A stretch of DNA of 16,765 bases from JAJFTV01 sp964532655 (GTDB lineage Bacteria > Chloroflexota > Anaerolineae > Anaerolineales > Anaerolineaceae). Both the position numbers and the translations under genes were made by a program. Location: NCBI GenBank assembly GCA_964532655.1, contig CAZHMZ010000077.1:1-16765 (forward strand), given 5' to 3'. Below the pieces are notes generated by a model, which was not told the DNA's origin, did no database searches, and saw nothing but the letters and a program-made list of their open reading frames with translations. Below, one piece after another: positions 7,303 to 14,302 of this stretch. Positions within the stretch are counted from its first letter, which is position 1. Each line of letters starts with the position of its first letter.

Positions 7303-7797
7303 ATGAATTCGATCATTCGAACGGCTGAAGCGTATTGGAATGGAACCCTGCGCGAGGGTGACGGGATGATGAGCACCAGCAGCGGTGCATTATCTGAAAC
7401 CCCGTATGATTTTCGAACCCGTTTTGAAAATGAAGAGGGCAGCAACCCCGAGGAACTGCTGGCTGCGGCACACGCGGCTTGTTTCAGCATGGCGCTTTCA
7501 GGCACGTTGAAGAAAAATGGTTTTGAACCCGATGTGGTGCACACACAGGCTGCCTGTGTGATGGATCCCAAGGAAGGCGGCGGTTTCAAAATTGTGCGTA
7601 TGCAACTGGAAGTTGAGGTACAGGCTGAGAAATTGAGTGAAGCCGAACTGAAGCGCATCGTGCAGGAAGCTGATCAGGGCTGCCCGGTATCCAATCTGCT
7701 GCGAAATGGACTGGAGATCGTTATTCGATCTCGGTTATTGATGGAATCATTCTATTTCAAAACTGGAAACACCGCCGGATCCACGAAATATGGATAA
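7303..7797 (+). CDS. osmC: OsmC-family peroxiredoxin-like hydroperoxide reductase
   Basis: Thiol-dependent reductase of organic and inorganic hydroperoxides, OsmC rather than Ohr subfamily by the closeness of the N-terminal region to E. coli OsmC. Both redox cysteines are present, C60 in AAHAACFSMAL and C127 in GCPVS, together with R40 and the E50/E51 pair of the active site. ATG at 7303 has AGGAG upstream (7292-7296). The protein has 164 residues while the family ends near 140-146. The last roughly 18 residues (from MESF) run into the terminator, and the TAA stop is in its loop. This tail looks like the result of losing an earlier stop codon. Acts in the cytoplasm as a small dimer. Confidence 0.93.
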   Translation: MNSIIRTAEAYWNGTLREGDGMMSTSSGALSETPYDFRTRFENEEGSNPEELLAAAHAACFSMALSGTLKKNGFEPDVVHTQAACVMDPKEGGGFKIVRMQLEVEVQAEKLSEAELKRIVQEADQGCPVSNLLRNGLEIVIRSRLLMESFYFKTGNTAGSTKYG

Positions 7798-7810
7798 GGC
7801 GGTGTTTTTT
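7767..7810 (+). terminator. Terminator of osmC that contains the osmC stop codon
   Basis: AAACACCGCC (7767-7776) pairs with GGCGGTGTTT (7798-7807) in a 10-bp stem; an inner ATCCA/TGGAT helix sits inside the 21-base loop, and a T-run ends at 7810. The osmC stop TAA is at 7795-7797. The element also lies just past the convergent phosphatase stop and has a shorter T-run on the minus strand, so it may serve both genes. Confidence 0.88.
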
Positions 7811-7815
7811 GTCGT

Positions 7816-8925
7816 TCAGCGCAACACGTCCTGATGGGTGAGCTCGTACTGCTCGGTGATGTTATCCGCCCGGTAAGTTTCATAAGTAATGCTGGAACCC
7901 TGCACATGGATGACCACATAGGTACTGCGGGTAGCCTGCTGGCGAGCGCCCATCGAGTGGGCGGTATCGATCTGCCAGACCCCGTCAATATCCGTCACAC
8001 TGTAACTATGCGAGTGCCCGTGCAGGTAGGCCACCACCCCGAATTCTTTCAGTAATGCCCAGAAGCGGTCGCGCGTTACCGGGTATTTATCCAGCCCTTC
8101 GCCTTCCCAGCGCACAATACCGGCATCCTCATCCGGCTGCGGGAAAGCCGCTTCGTGTCCCACTACAAAGATGTGCTCCTGATGCGTGGCTTCCAGATCG
8201 GCCTTGAGCCAGTCATACAGGTGATCCACTATGGCGCCATCCGTGCGCATTTGATTATCCACATCGCAGTAAATATTGAGCACAGCGATGTGGACGTTCC
8301 GGTAGTCAAATGAGTAAGTGGTGTTCTCGCAGCCGTCCGGCCCGTGGTTGACGATATTGGGCTCTTCCTCCCCGTTCAGGTCGTAAGGGTAGGCGTTCAG
8401 CCAATCCATCGCATCCGGGTACAATTCATGATTGCCCACCGCTGGGAACCACAAAAAGTCTTCCCCCAGATACCGGTCCAGCGTCCAGCGCGTATCTGCC
8501 GGAAAATCCGTATCGCCCACGCTGACCAGAAAACGCACGTCCGGCTGATTGGCAATACTCTCTGCCATTCCCCGGAAATATTGGGGCGTATCAAACTCGC
8601 CGTCCCCAGCGTGGTAGGCTGTATCGCCGTTGACCACAAAGGAAAAGCCCGCATCCTCGGTGGGTGATGCAGTCGAGGCAGGGGTATCGGTAGCAGCGGA
8701 AGAAGGTTGTGATGTGGAGGTTGCTGTCTCCGCTGAGAGGGATGGATTCGCAGACGAATCGGCAGTTGGAAGGAAAGTCGCAGAGGATGCCTGTGCTGCT
8801 ACGATTTCAGAAGGAGTTGATTGAGCGCCGGCTCCTGGCTGACAGGCAGATAATAGAAACGCCGCTGACCAGACGATCACAGCCAGGCGCTGTTTCCAAA
8901 AGGTATTCAATTGTATTTGGTTCAT
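7816..8925 (-). CDS. Lipoprotein calcineurin-like metallophosphoesterase
   Basis: Exported two-metal phosphoesterase of 369 residues. A type II signal peptide ends in LSAC with lipidation at C28. A long Ser/Thr/Ala/Pro-rich spacer (about 29-92) then holds the catalytic domain away from the membrane. The catalytic motifs appear in the normal order: D101 with H105 (GDTAYH), GDTD (137-140), GNHE (164-167), GHE (256-258) and GHSH (303-306). The enzyme should act outside the cell on a phosphomonoester or diester, possibly a nucleotide; substrate not predictable. It starts 54 bp after rarA on the same strand and may be co-transcribed. GGAAAG about 11 bases before the ATG is a weak ribosome binding site. 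Confidence 0.88.
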   Translation of the reverse strand: MNQIQLNTFWKQRLAVIVWSAAFLLSACQPGAGAQSTPSEIVAAQASSATFLPTADSSANPSLSAETATSTSQPSSAATDTPASTASPTEDAGFSFVVNGDTAYHAGDGEFDTPQYFRGMAESIANQPDVRFLVSVGDTDFPADTRWTLDRYLGEDFLWFPAVGNHELYPDAMDWLNAYPYDLNGEEEPNIVNHGPDGCENTTYSFDYRNVHIAVLNIYCDVDNQMRTDGAIVDHLYDWLKADLEATHQEHIFVVGHEAAFPQPDEDAGIVRWEGEGLDKYPVTRDRFWALLKEFGVVAYLHGHSHSYSVTDIDGVWQIDTAHSMGARQQATRSTYVVIHVQGSSITYETYRADNITEQYELTHQDVLR

Positions 8926-8957
8926 TCGATTAATTTCTTTCCAGATCTACCAGTAAA

Positions 8958-8972
8958 CAGCCGATCAGGCTG
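8958..8972 (-). repeat. Small hairpin between rarA and the phosphatase gene
   Basis: On the minus strand CAGCC and GGCTG form a 5-bp stem with a 5-base loop, followed by only TTT. Too weak to be called a terminator with confidence; it may cause slight attenuation between the two genes. Confidence 0.3.
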
Positions 8973-8979
8973 AGGTGAT

Positions 8980-10392
8980 TTATTTGGATGGATTGTTTGA
9001 ATTGGGTGCGGGTTTACCGGATATGCTGACCGGTTGGCCTTTGGCTTTGGCCTTCTCCAGCAATCCTTCCGCCTGCTTCTGACGCCAGACCGTCACACGC
9101 TCGGCGATCATGGCTTCGTAGCCCTGATCGGATGGTTTGTAAAAAATCTGATCCTGTAAATCCACGGGCAGATATTGCTGGGGAGTGAAGTGCCCCGGAA
9201 ACGAATGCGGGTAATCGTATCCTGCGCCGTGACCCAGTCCATAGGCATCGCGGCTGCTGTCCATTAAATGGGTAGGTACTGCGCCAAGCCCGTGTTCTTC
9301 GATATGTCCGGCTGCCCTGAAATAGGCCCCGGCCGAATTGGATTTAGGCGCGGTCGCCAGGTATAGGGTGGCTTCAGTGATGGGGTACACCCCTTCCGGC
9401 ATGCCGATGAACTCAAAGGCCTGGGCGGCAGAAGTCGCCACCACAATCCCCATGGGATCGGCCAGGCCGATATCTTCACCGGCCAGCACGATTAACCGGC
9501 GCAGGATGAAACGCGGATCTTCGCCGGCGGTCAGCATTTTCGCCAGCCAGTAAACCGCCGCGTCCGGGTCGGAGCCGCGCACCGATTTGATGAACGCGGA
9601 GATGGTGTCATAATGTGAATCGCCGTTCTTGTCATACTGCACCGAACGGCGCTGGATGGATTCTTCAGCGGTGGCTAAATTGATATGAATTGTTCCGTCC
9701 GGTCCTGGCGGCGTGCTTTCCACCGCCAGTTCCAGCGCGTTGAGCAGATTGCGCGCATCGCCGTTGGAAAGATCCACCAGGTGAGCACGCGCGTCGGCAT
9801 CTAGCAAAATGGAACGCTTTCCATATCCGCGCTCCGGATCAGTGAGAGCCCGCTCGAGCAGTTTGTCCAGATCGGCTGGCTGCAGCGGATGCATCTCAAA
9901 CAGCCGCGAACGCGAAACCAGCGCGCGGATGACCTCGAAGTACGGGTTGGAGGTGGTCGCGCCGATCAGGGTGACCAGGCCGGTTTCCACGTGCGGAAGC
10001 AGGGCATCCTGCTGGGCTTTATTCCAGCGGTGCACCTCATCCACAAACAGGATCGTGCGTTTTCTGTACAGACGGCGTTGCTCGCGGGCGGTGTTGATCA
10101 CCTCGCGCAGTTCGGCCACTCCTGCCAGCACGGCTGAGATGGTTTCAAAGCGGGCGCTGGTATGCTCGGCGATGACACGCGCCAGCGTGGTTTTTCCGGT
10201 GCCGGGCGGGCCAAACAGGATAATGGATTGAAACATCCGGTCGGCCTGGATGGCGCGGCGCAGCAGTTTTCCTTCACCGATGATGTGTTCCTGCCCCACA
10301 ATCTCGTCCAGCGTACGCGGGCGCATCCGGGCGGCCAGAGGAGCATCCTGCTCCATATCCTGGTCCATGGAGTGGTCGAATAAGTCTTTCAT
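8980..10392 (-). CDS. rarA: Replication-associated recombination protein A (RarA/MgsA AAA+ ATPase)
   Basis: AAA+ ATPase related to clamp loaders (Mgs1/WRNIP1 family) that acts at stalled replication forks and single-strand gaps. Length of 470 residues is near the family norm. The Walker A box GPPGTGKT is at 61-68, Walker B ILFVDEVH at 114-121 followed by the family-specific RWNKAQQDALLP, sensor 1 GATTSNP at 144-150 and the arginine finger region SRSR at 160-163. The C-terminal half is the tetramerisation domain of the family. The first ATG is only six bases from a good -10 box and there is no Shine-Dalgarno, so the message is probably leaderless. The lipoprotein phosphatase follows downstream. 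Confidence 0.95.
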   Translation of the reverse strand: MKDLFDHSMDQDMEQDAPLAARMRPRTLDEIVGQEHIIGEGKLLRRAIQADRMFQSIILFGPPGTGKTTLARVIAEHTSARFETISAVLAGVAELREVINTAREQRRLYRKRTILFVDEVHRWNKAQQDALLPHVETGLVTLIGATTSNPYFEVIRALVSRSRLFEMHPLQPADLDKLLERALTDPERGYGKRSILLDADARAHLVDLSNGDARNLLNALELAVESTPPGPDGTIHINLATAEESIQRRSVQYDKNGDSHYDTISAFIKSVRGSDPDAAVYWLAKMLTAGEDPRFILRRLIVLAGEDIGLADPMGIVVATSAAQAFEFIGMPEGVYPITEATLYLATAPKSNSAGAYFRAAGHIEEHGLGAVPTHLMDSSRDAYGLGHGAGYDYPHSFPGHFTPQQYLPVDLQDQIFYKPSDQGYEAMIAERVTVWRQKQAEGLLEKAKAKGQPVSISGKPAPNSNNPSK

Positions 10393-10398
10393 AGAACT

Positions 10399-10427
10399 AT
10401 TGTACCAAATACGTTGGGTTATGCGAA
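10399..10427 (-). promoter_or_regulatory. Promoter of rarA, predicted leaderless transcript
   Basis: Minus strand TTCGCA (10427-10422), 17-bp spacer, TACAAT (10404-10399). Six bases separate the -10 from the ATG at 10392, which puts the expected transcription start at or next to the A of the start codon. Confidence 0.6.
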
Positions 10428-10465
10428 GCCGCCGAAAGGTGAAAGCCGGTTGAAATCAGGCTAAA

Positions 10466-10488
10466 GGTGCAACCGCTCGGGTTGCACC
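10466..10488 (-). terminator. Terminator-like hairpin after the unknown membrane protein gene
   Basis: GGTGCAACC and GGTTGCACC form a perfect 9-bp stem with a 5-base loop starting five bases past the stop codon. Only a short TTT follows on the minus strand, so termination may be incomplete. Confidence 0.6.
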
Positions 10489-10492
10489 CGTA

Positions 10493-11323
10493 TCATTCCA
10501 CCCGGTCGTAAACCAGCGGTTGATCGTTGATGACCAAAGTCAGTACACCGGCATCAATCCAGACAGTGGATCTGACCGCACCGTCACCCAGGAAAAGCAG
10601 AAGAGTGTGATCGTCCTCAAACGAGAACCAGCCGGAATAATCGTACCCGTCTGCCTCCGAGAAAGCTCGCAGGGTGCCGTCTTTTTTGAATGTCAGTTGT
10701 TCGTTGCTGGCATCACGCAACTGCCAGGTGCGGAGGATATCATTGGAGTATAAAAAGTCATTCAGCGCAAGCTCAGCCGGGATGGCAAGCCCGCTTTCCG
10801 GCAGGGAGATCAAATTTCCCGCAAGGTTGGTGGCGATGATCTCGGTATTTGCTGCACCGATCCCGTCCGTCTCATTTGCGCCGGTTGTAAACAGACTGCT
10901 GAGAACCGCGGGAGGGTCGATGACACCGGTCAACATCAGCGCGGCTGCGGCTGCCAGTAAAAGAAGCACAATAAACGCCGCGGAAAAACCGGTAGTGAGC
11001 CGACGGAATGATTTTTCGCTGGAGGTTTCCATCGGTTTGGGAGCATAAACGGCATCGAACTGTTCTTTGAGGGAGTTCTGTTTGCGGTTTTGTGTCGATT
11101 TTACCGGCTCGGTGGAGGAAGGGATTTCCGGAACATCTTCCACCCAGGTTTTGCCTGCCCGCCGGTACCACTTGCCGCTCTTCACCCCAATCATCCACAG
11201 TTGATCGTGATCATGGATGATCATGGCGTTGACCTTCTTTTCAAATTCTTCTGCTGTAATTTGCCCCGACCGGTACGCGTGCCGAAGTTGTAAGTATTCA
11301 GACCTTGCCTGGCGGAAATCCAT
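10493..11323 (-). CDS. Single-pass membrane protein of unknown function
   Basis: Not recognised as a named family. Of 276 residues, the N-terminal 1-65 form a small domain with a helical part (YLQLRHAYRSGQITAEEF) and a W/Y-rich strand part (LWMIGVKSGKWYRRAGKTW). I associate similar modules with the N-termini of many Chloroflexota membrane proteins. A polar linker (66-108) leads to one transmembrane segment at about 113-133. The outside part ends in a beta-rich domain (about 187-276) whose WQL..F..DGTL...G.Y.GWF...D..L pattern recalls lipocalin-like or META-type small barrels. AAGGTGA lies seven bases before the ATG at 11323. A role in sensing or in binding an envelope component is possible but not shown. 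Confidence 0.75.
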   Translation of the reverse strand: MDFRQARSEYLQLRHAYRSGQITAEEFEKKVNAMIIHDHDQLWMIGVKSGKWYRRAGKTWVEDVPEIPSSTEPVKSTQNRKQNSLKEQFDAVYAPKPMETSSEKSFRRLTTGFSAAFIVLLLLAAAAALMLTGVIDPPAVLSSLFTTGANETDGIGAANTEIIATNLAGNLISLPESGLAIPAELALNDFLYSNDILRTWQLRDASNEQLTFKKDGTLRAFSEADGYDYSGWFSFEDDHTLLLFLGDGAVRSTVWIDAGVLTLVINDQPLVYDRVE

Positions 11324-11398
11324 GATGCTTCACCTTTTCCGGGATGAGTACCCCCAGCGATACAGTTGCTTTGACGGGTTGAACTTCTTACCTTTCAT

Positions 11399-11404
11399 AT
11401 TATA
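11399..11404 (-). promoter_or_regulatory. Putative -10 box for the unknown membrane protein gene
   Basis: A perfect TATAAT on the minus strand, 75 bp upstream of the ATG at 11323. No matching -35 is found at 15-18 bp, so this is a partial promoter call. Confidence 0.4.
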
Positions 11405-11412
11405 CTAACGAT

Positions 11413-11456
11413 TTGATGGATGGGGTTTCACCTGAGGTAAAATGATTGTTAACAAT
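11413..11456 (+). promoter_or_regulatory. Putative promoter and palindromic operator of the aldo/keto reductase gene
   Basis: TTGATG (11413-11418) and TAAAAT (11438-11443) are separated by 19 bp, longer than ideal. Two bases downstream lies the perfect 12-bp palindrome ATTGTTAACAAT (11445-11456), which would cover the transcription start. The palindrome is clear; the promoter assignment is tentative. Confidence 0.4.
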
Positions 11457-11488
11457 TCTGGCTGATTATTCATACATGGAGGGTAGCA

Positions 11489-12466
11489 ATGGAATATCGC
11501 AAAATGGGTAAGTACGGACTGCGCCTGAGCGAGTTATCTTTGGGGGCGTGGGTGACTTATGGGGGGCAGGTTGGGCAGGATATCGCCGCACAGTGCATGG
11601 CTGCCGCTTATGAGTATGGGGTAAATTACTTTGATAACGCTGAGGGATATGCCAACGGAGAGGCTGAGAAGGTGATGGGCAATGTGCTCAAAAAGATGGC
11701 CTGGCCCAGAGAAAATTATGTGGTATCTACAAAAATCTTCTGGGGCGGCAAGGGACCCAATGACCGTGGCCTGTCATACAAGCACATCTACGAAGGGGTG
11801 AACAAAGCCCTGAAACGGCTTCAGGTGGATTATGTGGATCTGGTTTTTTGCCATCGTCCCGATCCCAATACCCCGATCGAGGAAACCGTATGGGCCATGG
11901 ATCAGGTAATCCGCCAGGGCAAGGCGTTGTATTGGGGCACCTCCATGTGGAGCGCAGCAGGTATCATGCAGGCAGATTCGATTGCCCGCCAAAATGGTCT
12001 GCGCCCGCCCAGCATGGAGCAGCCTGAATATAACATGCTGAACCGGTATAAATTTGAGATTGAGTTTGCTCCGCTGTATCAGGAACTGGGATACGGAACC
12101 ACCATCTGGAGCCCGTTGGCTTCCGGCGTCTTAACCGGCAAATACAACAACGGCATTCCAGAGGGTTCACGTGCTGCTCTCAAAGGGTATGAATTTGTTC
12201 GTGATGATGCCACCAATGAAAATATCCTGCAAAAAGTACGTTTGCTCGCTCCCCTGGCGGCCGATCTGGGATGCACCCAGGCGCAACTGGCGCTGGCCTG
12301 GACGTTGAAGAATCCCAACGTCAGCACCACTATCACCGGGGCCAGCCGGGTGGAACAGGTACACGAAAATATGAAGGCGCTTGAGGTGGTCCCCAAACTG
12401 ACCGATGAGGTGATGCAGCGGATTGAGGATATCCTGCAAAACAAACCGCAATTGGGTGGTGATTAA
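11489..12466 (+). CDS. Aldo/keto reductase, Kv-beta-like
   Basis: NADPH-dependent (beta/alpha)8-barrel oxidoreductase of the AKR superfamily, 325 residues, closest in pattern to the Kv-beta/YghZ group. The catalytic tetrad is D49 and Y54 (FDNAEGYANG), K82 (VSTKIFWGG) and H122 (FCHRPDP). The C-terminal cofactor-binding segment TTITGASRVEQVHENM is typical. It reduces aldehydes or ketones in the cytoplasm; the physiological substrate is unknown. GGAGGG at 11478-11483 precedes the ATG. It is monocistronic, ended by a strong terminator shared with the convergent cluster. Confidence 0.93.
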   Translation: MEYRKMGKYGLRLSELSLGAWVTYGGQVGQDIAAQCMAAAYEYGVNYFDNAEGYANGEAEKVMGNVLKKMAWPRENYVVSTKIFWGGKGPNDRGLSYKHIYEGVNKALKRLQVDYVDLVFCHRPDPNTPIEETVWAMDQVIRQGKALYWGTSMWSAAGIMQADSIARQNGLRPPSMEQPEYNMLNRYKFEIEFAPLYQELGYGTTIWSPLASGVLTGKYNNGIPEGSRAALKGYEFVRDDATNENILQKVRLLAPLAADLGCTQAQLALAWTLKNPNVSTTITGASRVEQVHENMKALEVVPKLTDEVMQRIEDILQNKPQLGGD

Positions 12467-12469
12467 AAC

Positions 12470-12506
12470 AAAAAGCCGGTGAGCAGTAACGCTCACCGGC
12501 TTTTTT
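12470..12506. terminator. Strong bidirectional terminator
   Basis: AAAAGCCGGTGAGC (12471-12484) pairs with GCTCACCGGCTTTT (12491-12504) around an AGTAAC loop, with A-runs and T-runs on both sides. It ends the aldo/keto reductase on the plus strand and the CoA-transferase cluster on the minus strand. Confidence 0.95.
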
Positions 12507-12512
12507 CTTGAT

Positions 12513-13535
12513 TTAATATCCTCTTTCGGGTTGGTAGAGATTGTACAGATCGTTTCCTTCCATGAAGCGGGTCAGGTTCTCGGAGAACAGGGTCAAAGCC
12601 TGATCAAAATCCATAGGGCTGCGCCACGCCAGGTGAGGCGTCAAAATAACATTCGGCAGCTTCCACAGCGCATGGTCCTGGGGCGGTGGGGCATCGTCAA
12701 ACACATCCAGCACTGCCCCGCGGATATGCTTATCCTGGATGGCGCTGTTGAGAGCATCAAACGGGGTGATGCGCCGATCGCTCACGCTGACCAGAAAACA
12801 GCCCGGCTTTACGCTTTCATACACATCCTTGCTGAACAGATTCATGGTTTGGTCGGTGAGAGGCACCGTCACCACCACGAAATCACACTCTTTGAGCATG
12901 GGGCGGATGGCCTGTGGAGGATACAGACGGTGGAACAGACTGCCGTCCGGGTCGCCCTTGCCCTCCAGCGTAAAACCGCTATCTGCCGGATGCATCACAT
13001 CCAGTTTGGAGGCCAGGATTTTGACATCAAACGGGCGCATTAAGCGAGCTACCTCGCGGCCTACGCTGCCGTATCCCACAATGCCCACCTTGCTGCCGCG
13101 CAGCTCAACGGATTTGAACTGACGCCAGCGTTTGACGTCCCACTCGCGTTTACCGTGGTAATTGACGATCTCCGGGATCTGGTGGCCCAGGGTGAGTATG
13201 CTGGTCATGATGAACTCGCCCACCTGCGGGGCGTGGGCTCCGCTCATGGTGGTAAATTTTACATTCTCATTCTTTAGCAGCGGGTTTTCAAGCACATGCT
13301 CCATCGACGATCGGTACACCTGCACCCATTTTAGCCGTGGAACATTTTCCATCTGGGGGATGATGCGGTAGGTAAACAGCACATCTGTATTCTGCCACGT
13401 CTCGAGCGGCACCTCTTCTGCTTTATTAGCAGGTACCACCGAAAACTGGCATTTTGGCGCGTTGCGACGCAGCCGTTCCAGCCAGGGGTCCGGGATGGGG
13501 ATCGTACTTAATACAGAAACCAGGTTCTCCGGCAT
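12513..13535 (-). CDS. Divergent D-2-hydroxyacid dehydrogenase-like protein
   Basis: Fold of the D-isomer-specific 2-hydroxyacid dehydrogenases, 340 residues. The Rossmann motif is GYGSVG (154-159) and the C-terminal lid contains LDVFD and LTPHLAW. Family members reduce 2-oxo acids to (R)-2-hydroxy acids with NAD(P)H. The usual catalytic Arg-Glu-His triad is altered: an ungapped alignment by eye puts D253 at the Arg position (followed by R254-R255), D280 replaces Glu, and H301 is kept. The residue ending the second beta strand, normally the Asp that selects NAD, is in the ASK segment (175-177), which hints at NADP or altered cofactor use. It starts seven bases after the subunit B stop; AAGGA overlaps that stop. 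So it is translated with the CoA-transferase and probably acts on a related acid. Confidence 0.85.
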   Translation of the reverse strand: MPENLVSVLSTIPIPDPWLERLRRNAPKCQFSVVPANKAEEVPLETWQNTDVLFTYRIIPQMENVPRLKWVQVYRSSMEHVLENPLLKNENVKFTTMSGAHAPQVGEFIMTSILTLGHQIPEIVNYHGKREWDVKRWRQFKSVELRGSKVGIVGYGSVGREVARLMRPFDVKILASKLDVMHPADSGFTLEGKGDPDGSLFHRLYPPQAIRPMLKECDFVVVTVPLTDQTMNLFSKDVYESVKPGCFLVSVSDRRITPFDALNSAIQDKHIRGAVLDVFDDAPPPQDHALWKLPNVILTPHLAWRSPMDFDQALTLFSENLTRFMEGNDLYNLYQPERGY

Positions 13536-13542
13536 AGCATCC

Positions 13543-14301
13543 TTAATGTAAGTATATCCCGTCAGGATCCAGTTCTTCGTGCAGGATACGCAACTCTTCG
13601 GCGGTGGGGGGATCGGTCACGCGAAGCTTATCGGCAATCAGCAAATCCCAGCCGGTGTTGTCTTTGACGGATTGTACTTCCACACCGGCATGAATGCAGG
13701 TGAGCATTAATTCGCCGTTTTCGTTGGGTTCCATGATGCCCAGGTTGGTGATGACAGCCTGTGGGCCGCTGCCGCACAAACCGGCGGCGTCGCGGTCAGC
13801 TCTCCCACTGAGGAAACCAGCCGAGGTGCAGAAATCCACTTTGGCGGGGAAACGGCGCTTTTGGTGGGGGGTCATCACATAACAGCGTTTGGCCCAGGCG
13901 GCAATTTCCATGGCTCCGCCGGAACCGGGCAGGCGTACTTTGGGATGGTTGTAATCGCCGATGACGGTAGCGTTGATGTTGCCGTACCGGTCGATCTGAG
14001 CGCCGCCTAAAAAGCCCACATCCACGTTGCCGCGCTGAAGGTAGAACGAGAAGATGTCATACATGCTGCACACCGAGGCAGCCCCGCTGACCAGAGTGGG
14101 ATCTCCGATGGAGAGGGGCAGGCGGGCGGGTTGGGCGCCGATCACACCGGCCTCATAGATCATCAGCAGATTGGGGGCATGGGTGCGGCGGGCCAGGTTG
14201 CAGGCCAGATTTGGCTGCCCGACGCCCACAAACACGGCATCACCGTCGCGCAGCATGCGGGCGGAGTTGATAATCATCAGTTCTGCTGCTGTGTAGGTCA
14301 T
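13543..14301 (-). CDS. CoA-transferase subunit B (glutaconate CoA-transferase type)
   Basis: Beta subunit of a class I (family I) CoA-transferase resembling GctB, 252 residues from the start chosen here. The catalytic glutamate is expected at E50 in IYEAGVIG, where the acyl-CoA thioester intermediate forms; the glycine-rich LPGSGGA is at 124-130. The ATG at 14301 is preferred over the one at 14316. It has GGAG nine bases upstream, lies one base past the subunit A stop (TAATATG) and gives the family-like start MTYTAAELMI. The longer form would overlap subunit A by 14 bp and has no ribosome binding site. With subunit A it moves CoA between carboxylic acids; the substrate is unknown. Confidence 0.88.
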   Translation of the reverse strand: MTYTAAELMIINSARMLRDGDAVFVGVGQPNLACNLARRTHAPNLLMIYEAGVIGAQPARLPLSIGDPTLVSGAASVCSMYDIFSFYLQRGNVDVGFLGGAQIDRYGNINATVIGDYNHPKVRLPGSGGAMEIAAWAKRCYVMTPHQKRRFPAKVDFCTSAGFLSGRADRDAAGLCGSGPQAVITNLGIMEPNENGELMLTCIHAGVEVQSVKDNTGWDLLIADKLRVTDPPTAEELRILHEELDPDGIYLH

Positions 14302-14302
14302 A

